Positions 45,501-54,500 of a stretch of DNA of 64,000 nucleotides are shown here, piece after piece. Every line of letters starts with the position of its first letter. The first letter of the stretch is position 1. A program made the translations under genes and the position numbers. The notes beneath the pieces were generated by a model. That model made no database searches. It saw only the letters and a program-made list of their open reading frames with translations, and was not told where the DNA came from. Origin of the DNA: Archivesica marissinica (Eukaryota; Mollusca; Bivalvia; Venerida; Vesicomyidae); assembly GCA_014843695.1 (NCBI GenBank), contig CM026386.1:84681791-84745790 (forward strand), given 5' to 3'.

Positions 45501-48500
45501 TGATGTAATTGCAAATCCGTTCCTTTCAAATCAGATATGGATTTTAATGTTCTTGAATTATTATGTTATGTTATATTTCGGGTTTTACGCCTGCATCAGC
45601 ACCATTTTGGGCTATATCGCCGGCGGGCAGTTTACCTAACAACACCTTTCCTGGGCAGGCTCCAACGGTTAACCAGTACTTGGGTGCACCAACCTCCGTA
45701 AGAAACTGCCAACTTTTTCATATAAATGAGACACGGTCTGAGCGGGGCTCGAACACGTGACCATCAGTAATGATAGGTTACAGTGGTATACAAGTCAGCG
45801 ACCTTAACCACTCGACCACGGAGGCGGACTTCTTGAATTATTACATAACTCTTTGCATGATAGCGGCGAAACGATCAGTCAAATATGTCATAGAAGTTCA
45901 TTAGAATTCTGTCAGTAATGAATTGTCATCTGCTACAATTACAAAACTATTTAGAGCCTATATGTTACCAAGCATGCAAAGAATTAATATTCACTGACAG
46001 TAGTGTACTTTTTTCCTGTCGGGATTTTACCATCTTTTGATCTTAATGCAGGATTTAGGACATCGGTCCAGATCAGTAACTACAACAAAGTGTATTAATA
46101 CATAGTGTATTTCTGCTTCAGGTGTGAACGTTCTGGAGTTCGAGCCCCACTGGAGCCGTTACGATTGTGCCCTTAGGCAAGGCATTTAAATTCCACATTG
46201 CCTCTTCTCTCTCCCTCGTGGCGATGGATTCCATCAGGAATGAGGTCTCGAGAGTGATTTATATAAGATGAAATATAGAGGATCTTACATGAGTGGCTTT
46301 CAATATTGAATTTATTAAACGAGTTGAATAAATTCAATATGGAAAGACACGAATGTAAGATTCTTTTTATCACATAAACCAAATACGCAGTAAAAGTGTG
46401 TCACGATTGAACACACTTCCCCTTTAGCAAATGAAAGCCAGAGTAGTACTGCGGTTTCGACTTAATGGGCCAAGAAAATAGTGCGACAATAAATACTCCA
46501 AATTTGTTATTTTCTTCCTTTGTAAACAGTTTTTAAACTATCACAACATATCATGTGCAACAATTCAATATTAAACACTTTTAAATTATTTTCAAACAGT
46601 CTTTTTTAACAAATACAAATACAAAATGTACACGATGTTTTGGCAAATGACGTCACAATCAAAGTTACACAGCGCGTGCTAGTTGATGTAAAAATGTATG
46701 TCACTGTGAATCGCTATGTGATTCGCCCATGCATTTGCCTAATTTGCATATTTAATACACTAGTGTATTACCGAATTTATGACATGGCTTTATTAAACTC
46801 CCGCGCCGTAGTTTATGTGATAAAACTTGTTTCGCAATCGAGCTAAAATTAATTTGTATAAACTATCCAAATATGTCATGTAATACTGTCGTTTAGAGAT
46901 CATTTAAATCAAATTAGTCTAAAAATAAATATGCATAGGCACTGTGAGATATAACAGTAAATCTGTACCACAAATGTTGTATATCAGGATACACGTGTTG
47001 TATTACGCATGGATTTTGACCTTATTTACATTATCTTGTTTTGTCAACAAACTTCGTATACGATGTCTGTTTATTAGTTAAAATACTCAGTTTCTGTAGC
47101 AAATTCTGTAGGAATTGTCTCCTTACAGATGTAGTGTCAGCTTAACAAAATCTATTTATAGCAACTGTTACCAACTATTTGTTTAAACATTTTAAGCTGT
47201 AATTTTATTACACAGGCAGTAGGCATAATTAATATGGTTGCACATTATTTCTGAAGAGGTTTAAACCAAGGTCATGTAACTGTGTTAGACGAAGTGTCAT
47301 TCACTCTCTTGTACACTCACTCAACAAACAAATAACCTACTTGTCAACAATATCTTCCAGACCAAGGGAGACAAGCCAGTGTTTCACATCGAGTGAAGTC
47401 CAGTTGGATACAGTGGGACTGGCAGGGTGGTGAAGCATTGGGACAGCCTCGCGCGATGTTAGTCTCTGTGGTAACGATGGCACTACAATAAACCAATTAA
47501 AATGTACTACAAGGCAATTAGCATAAAATTGACATGTTTATAACAAACAAAAGAAGAAAAAAAAGTTTAAACTTTATTTATTTTTACAACGATTGCGAAA
47601 CAAGCTTTATCACCTTATATTAATCACTCTCGTTGGCGCGGATGAAAGCGTAAATGTGGTCATTCGTGTGGGAGGAAACCGGAGTACCCGGGGAAAACCC
47701 ACCTGTCCGATCTGGCGACCACTGTAACATCTCACATACTTCTCGGTCCGAGGATCGAACCTGGGTCGCATTGGTGAGAAGCGAGCGTGCTAACCAATGC
47801 GCTAATCGGACAGCCAAACAAAAGAACAAGAACTGACAGGAAGTTTTATGATTTATGTCTGTATCATTGCACTATCCTCCACAATCTCAAATGATTAATC
47901 TCTTCAGGAGGCACATTGACACATTTGACATTTATTTTGCAACTTTGCCATTCATGCTTTCTTTGTTGAAAATCAATTAAATGTTAAATATGCACTAGTA
48001 GCCGGTAGGATAGAACTACTACTTGGATATCACTGTGGAAAATGTATAACTTCAACACACTGTATAATCAGGAGCTTACCGACTAGACCACCAAATTTGC
48101 ATACTAAATACATAATTGGATATACGACGGATGTACGTACTCTTGTATGTATGTATATATATTTGAATCAATATTTCATAATCTAGTACACTAGGCTTAC
48201 CACGATCTGGATAATCTATCGTCGGAGTGATTTTTCCTCTGTCTCTCAGCTCTCTTGTCAATCGTGGAAGTTGTCGGTCTAAATGGTCTTCGGAGTAGAC
48301 GTCAAAGTACAAACGTGTTCCAACCAGGATACCTAGCCAACCATCTGGGATGTACTCTCTCTGCAGACGCAGTGGTACAAAGTCTTTTCGCAATCTGTAC
48401 ACATACTCTGCCTCTGAAAATAACAAGATCTTTTTTTTTAATTTTAAGTTTATTTAACGTCACTACCGGTTGCCCATCGGAGCTACGGGCAGTTTACTGA

Positions 48501-51500
48501 ACAAAAACCTTCCCTGGGCAGACTCCAGTAGTAAACTTGGTGCACCAACCTCCATAAGAAACTGCCAACTTTTTCATATAAAGAGACATGGTCTATTGTA
48601 TCAGCCAGTCAGCTAATTGTACATCTGTTAGGTTGTCATTGTTGGATAGCCTCAACATTCTTTAACACATAACCTGCCGAATAAATTGGACGGAATGTGC
48701 AAACAACATAGATCAAGATCAGCTGTGGCGTAACATAATTGATATAATGCTATACACATGTGACCATTACTTGTGAGTCGCGAACCAACATAGTAGGAGA
48801 GTGAGTGTAGCAGGAAGATAATTACATGTACATCAATACTTACCTGTTCTACAGTTAGGACTGTTCTTGTACTTCTGTACATCAAGGCTTCCCTGTTCTA
48901 CAGTTAGGACTGTTCTTGTACTTCTGTACATCAATGCTTACCTGTTCTACAGTTAGGACTGTTCTTGTACTTCTGTACATCAATGCTTACCTGTTCTACA
49001 GTTAGGGCTGTTCTTGTACTTCTGTACATCAATACTTACCTGTTCTACAGTTAGGACTGTTCTTGTACTTCTGTACATCAATGCTTACCTGTTCTACAGT
49101 TAGGACTGTCCTTGTACTTCTGTACATCAAGGCTTACCTGTTCTACAGTTAGGACTGTCCTTGTACTTCTGTACATCAATACTTACCTGTTCTACAGTTA
49201 GGACTGTCCTTGTACTTCTGTACATCAAGGCTTACCTGTTCTACAGTTAGGACTGTCCTTGTACTTCTGTACATCAATACTTACCTGTTCTACAGTTAGG
49301 ACTGTTCTTGTACTTCTGTACATCAATGCTACCCTGTTCTACAGTTGGGGCTGTTCTTGTACTTCTGTACATCAAGGCTTACATGTTCTACAGTTAGGAC
49401 TGTCCTTGTACTTCTGTACATCAATACTTACCTGTTCTACAGTTAGGACTGTTCTTGTACTTCTGTACATCAATGCTACCCTGTTCTACAGTTGGGGCTG
49501 TTCTTGTACTTCTGTACATCAAGGCTTACATGTTCTACAGTTAGGACTGTCCTTGTACTTCTGTACATCAATACTTACCTGTTCTACAGTTAGGACTGTT
49601 CTTGTACTTCTGTACATCAATGCTACCCTGTTCTACAGTTGGGGCTGTTCTTGTACTTCTGTACATCAAGGCTTACCTGTTCTACAGTTAGGACTGTCCT
49701 CGTACTTCTGTACATCAATGCTTACCTGTTCTACAGTTAGGACTGTCCTTGTACTTCTGTACATCAAAGCTTACCTGTTCTACAGTTAGGACTGTCCTTG
49801 TACTTCTGTACATCAATACTTACCTGTTCTACAGTTAGGACTGTTCGTGTACTTCGGTACATTAAGGCTTACCTGTTCTACAGTTAGGACTGTCCTTGTA
49901 CTTCTGTACATCAAGGCTTACCTGTTCTACAGTTAGGACTGTTCTTGTACTTCTGTACATAAAGGCTCACCTGTTCTACAGTTAGGACTGTCCTTGTACT
50001 TCTGTACATCAAGGCTCACCTGTTCTACAGTTAGGACTGTCCTTGTACTTCTGTACATCAATACTTACCTGTTCTACAGTTAGGACTGTCCTTGTACTTC
50101 TGTACATCAAGGCGTACCTGTTCTACAGTTGGGACTGTCCTTGTACTTCTGGGACATACAAACTACATGTACATCAATACTTACCTGTTCTACAGTTAGG
50201 GCTGTCCTTGTACTTCTGGGACATACAAACTACATGTACAGTAAGGCTTACCTGTTCTACAGTTGGGGCTGTTCTTGTACTTCTGGGACATAAAACTACA
50301 TGTACAGTAAGGCTTACCTGTTCTACAGTTGGGGCTGTCCTTGTACTTCTGGGACATACAAACTACATGTACATCAATACTTACCTGTTCTACAGTTAGG
50401 ACTGTCCTTGTACTTCTGGGACATACAAACTAACACAACTGCTGCTTTCTCCACTGCTAGTGCCATCGCCTCTAATGTAGAACCAGCTGCAAGTGGAAAA
50501 AGATATGTCATCCGATTAATCGAAGCCAATGCAGTAATGAGACAAAATTCTACAAAACAAAACAAGATTCAAATCTATAGCATTATGAGACAAATAACTT
50601 AAAATGTCAGTGACCTCAACAACTTGGCCATCTTCAATGATAAATACGATTCACCAGATTCATCCAGATTCATTAAATACCATAGAACAACATACCAATA
50701 ACCAAGCTTTACATCAGTAATATATAAGAATTTTAATACATGTATGTACTAAACACAATAAACTTGAATCGATGAATCTGGCATATTCTACATGAGTAGA
50801 TGAATCTGGTATATTCTACATGAGTAGATGAATCTGGTATATTCTACATGAGTAGATGAATCTGGTATATTCTACATGAGTAGATGAATCTGGTATATTC
50901 TACAGGAGTAGATGAATCTGGTATATTCTACATGAGTAGATGAATCTGGTATATTCTACATGAGTAGATGAATCTGGTATATTCTACATGAGTAGATGAA
51001 TCTGGTATATTCTACATGAGTAGATGAATCTGGTATATTCTACAGGAGTAGATGAATCTGGTATATTCTACATGAGTAGATGAATCTGGTATATTCTACA
51101 TGAGTAGATGAATCTGGTATATTCTACATGAGTAGATGAATCTGGTATATTCTACAGGAGTAGATGAATCTGGTATATTCTACACGAGTAGATGAATCTG
51201 GTATATTCTACACGAGTAGATGAATCTGGTATATTCTACATGAGTAGATGAATCTGGTATATTCTACATGAGTAGCTGAATCTGGTATATTCTACATGAG
51301 TAGATGAATCTGGTATATTCTACAGGAGTAGATGAATCTGGTATATTCTACATGAGTAGATGAATCTGGTATATTCTACATGAGTAGCTGAATCTGGTAT
51401 ATTCTACATGAGTAGATGAATCTGGTATATTCTACATGAGTAGTTGAATCTGGTATATTCTACATGAGTAGATGAATCTGGTATATTCTACATGAGTAGA

Positions 51501-54500
51501 TGAATCTGGTATATTCTACATGAGTAGATGAATTTGGTATATTCTACACAAGTAGCTGAATCTGGTATATTCTACACGAGTAGATGAATCTGGTATATTC
51601 TACATGAGTAGCTGAATCTGGTATATTCTACACGAGTAGATGAATCTGGTATATTCTACACAAGTAGCTGAATCTGGTATATTCTACACGAGTAGCTGAA
51701 TCTGGTATATTCTAAACAAGTAGGGTCATTGTCGTTATACTTGGCAAAACTCATTACATGTCCGTGAAATATACTCGTAACTGAGCAAACCTAACACACG
51801 AATAACTGCATTATAATAATGGAGTCAATGTGAAATTGGAAGATTCAACATGAATATTTCAATGTGCAGTTGATAAAAGTGTAATCAATTTTGAAGGACA
51901 AATAAATAATAGTCGGCTCTTAACAAAACAAATCGATGCCACTATAAGATAAAATGACATTAGAGCATCACATTTAGATGACGTGATAATGATGTCATAA
52001 ATGACATCACTGCACTGATGGAATAAGTACAAATGTTTACATGTTGACGATATTTCAAACTGCATTTGCTGAGAACCATAAAGAGTAAAGTAGTAGCAAT
52101 AGGAGTACACACATTCCATCACAATGCTTGCAAACTCTCAAATATTTAACGTTATTTAATGGATATGTGTGTTTTATTTTTATTTATCGTCGCTACCGGT
52201 TGCCCATACGAGCGACGCCTCCTGAAGAGATTAGTCATTTTAGATTTTTGGAGGATAGTGCAATGATACAGACAGAGACCCATTCCAGAGTCTCCTCTGG
52301 TTCTTTTACGTGCACGGTGTAAAGCAACGACACAAGACCTCGGTTTAACGTCCCATCTGAAAGACTGTTAACTATTTTATTAGGGTCAGACGGGGGATCG
52401 AACCTGTGAGCCCTGGATTACCAGTCCAGCGTGTTACCACTGGGCTACAGATCCGTCTGTATTTTTAATTCCACCTGACATCTTATCTTTAACTCTCACA
52501 TGACCATACCATTAAAAATATTGGAGTAGTGATATTTGTATTTTCAAATGTTTGCGTATCCGAATCATTATTTTTGCTAAAATCAAAAGCAGAAATGTAT
52601 TTAATATGTAAAACTGAACAAATTTGAATATTGTCTAATTTCAACATTTATGCCATTTTCGCTGGACAATTGTCTATTTTATCCATACGCACACTCGTGA
52701 ATCGGTTGGATTGATGATTATGTCATCAAGTACGTCATCCAATCGATTTATTAAACTGTCTATTTCTGACCAGATGTTTTCATATTAACAATGGTGTATA
52801 AAAGGTGTCCAGATTTACGCAATTACAAAAAATAATAGACTAGCTCAGAGTGTATAAATTAAATATATTAAATTTATATAACTATACAGCAAGTATACCG
52901 TTACTGTAGTCTACATACTCATGTGTTCTATATCCATCCACACATTACAGCAAGGATACCGTTACTGTAGTCTACATACTCATGTGTTCTATATCCATCC
53001 ACACATTACAGCAAGGATACCATTACTGTAGTCTACATACTCATGTGTTCTATATCCATCCACACTTTACAGCAAGTATACCATTAATCTACATACTCAT
53101 GTGTTCTATATCCATCCACACTTTACAGCAAGTATACCATTAATCTACATACTCATGTGTTCTATATCCATCCACACTTTACAGCAAGTATACCGTTACT
53201 GTAGTCTACATACTCATGTGTTCTATATCCATCCGCACTTTACAGCAAGGATACCATTAATCTACATACTCATGTGTTCTATATCCATCCACACTTTACA
53301 GCAAGTATACCATTAATCTACATACTCATGTGTTCTATATCCATCCACACTTTACAGCAAGGATACCATTAATCTACATACTCATGTGTTCTATATCCAT
53401 CCACACTTTACAGCAAGTATACCGTTACTGTAGTCTACATACTTATGTGTTCTATATCCATCCACACTTTACAGCAAGTATACCGTTACTGTAGTCTACA
53501 TACTTATGTGTTCTATATCCATCCACACTTTACAGCAAGGATACCGTTACTGTAGTCTACATACTTATGTGTTCTATATCCATCCATACTTTACAGCAAG
53601 TATACCGTTACTGTAGTCTACATACTCATGTGTTCTATATCCATCCAAACTTTATAGCCAGCATGCCTCAGTCTGTCTTTGATCTTCATCATCACAGATT
53701 GGGAATCCCACTGATAACTTATCATAATGTGTGGCTGACATGAGTCCTTATCTGAAAATATTCATTTGTTTTCAATTATCGTATATTTGATGATGATTTA
53801 TCACAAAGTCTCCATTATAAATACCGTTTTACAGCAATTGATACAACTGCATTTCAAATGAACATTATATATTAATATTTATCACATAACATAAGTATGC
53901 ATCTTACTATTTGAATTGGTATACAACGTTAATGGTAAGACATGCTATGATTTAAGTCTTGACGCAATTATACCAGTTTAAAACATAAATAAAACGCTGC
54001 TTTCTGTAGTGACGACATGACAATTTACTGATGACATGCCAATTTACTGACGACATGCCAATTTACTGACGACATGCCAATTTAGTAATGACATGACAAT
54101 TTAGTGACGACATGCCAATTTAGTAATGACATGACAATTTATGACAATTTAGTGACGACATGACAATTTAGTAATGACATGACAATTTATGACAATTTAG
54201 TGACGACATGACAATTTAGTTACGACATGACAATTTAGTGACGACATGCCAATTTAGTAATGACATGACAATTTATGACAATTTAGTGATGACATGACAA
54301 TTTAGTAATGACATGACAATTTATGACAATTTAGTGACGACATGCCAATTTAGTAATGACATGACAATTTAGTAATGACATGACAATTTATGACAATTTA
54401 GTGACGACATGACAATTTAGTAATGACATGACAATTTATGACAATTTAGTGACGACATGACAATTTAGTAATGACATGACAATTTAGTGACGACATGACA

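Noticed and set aside
48838..50435. Array in intron 4 as true alternative exons of the TIR gene
   Set aside because: Each exon-like piece is about 31 nt and would shift the frame. I treat them as decoys until cDNA shows otherwise.
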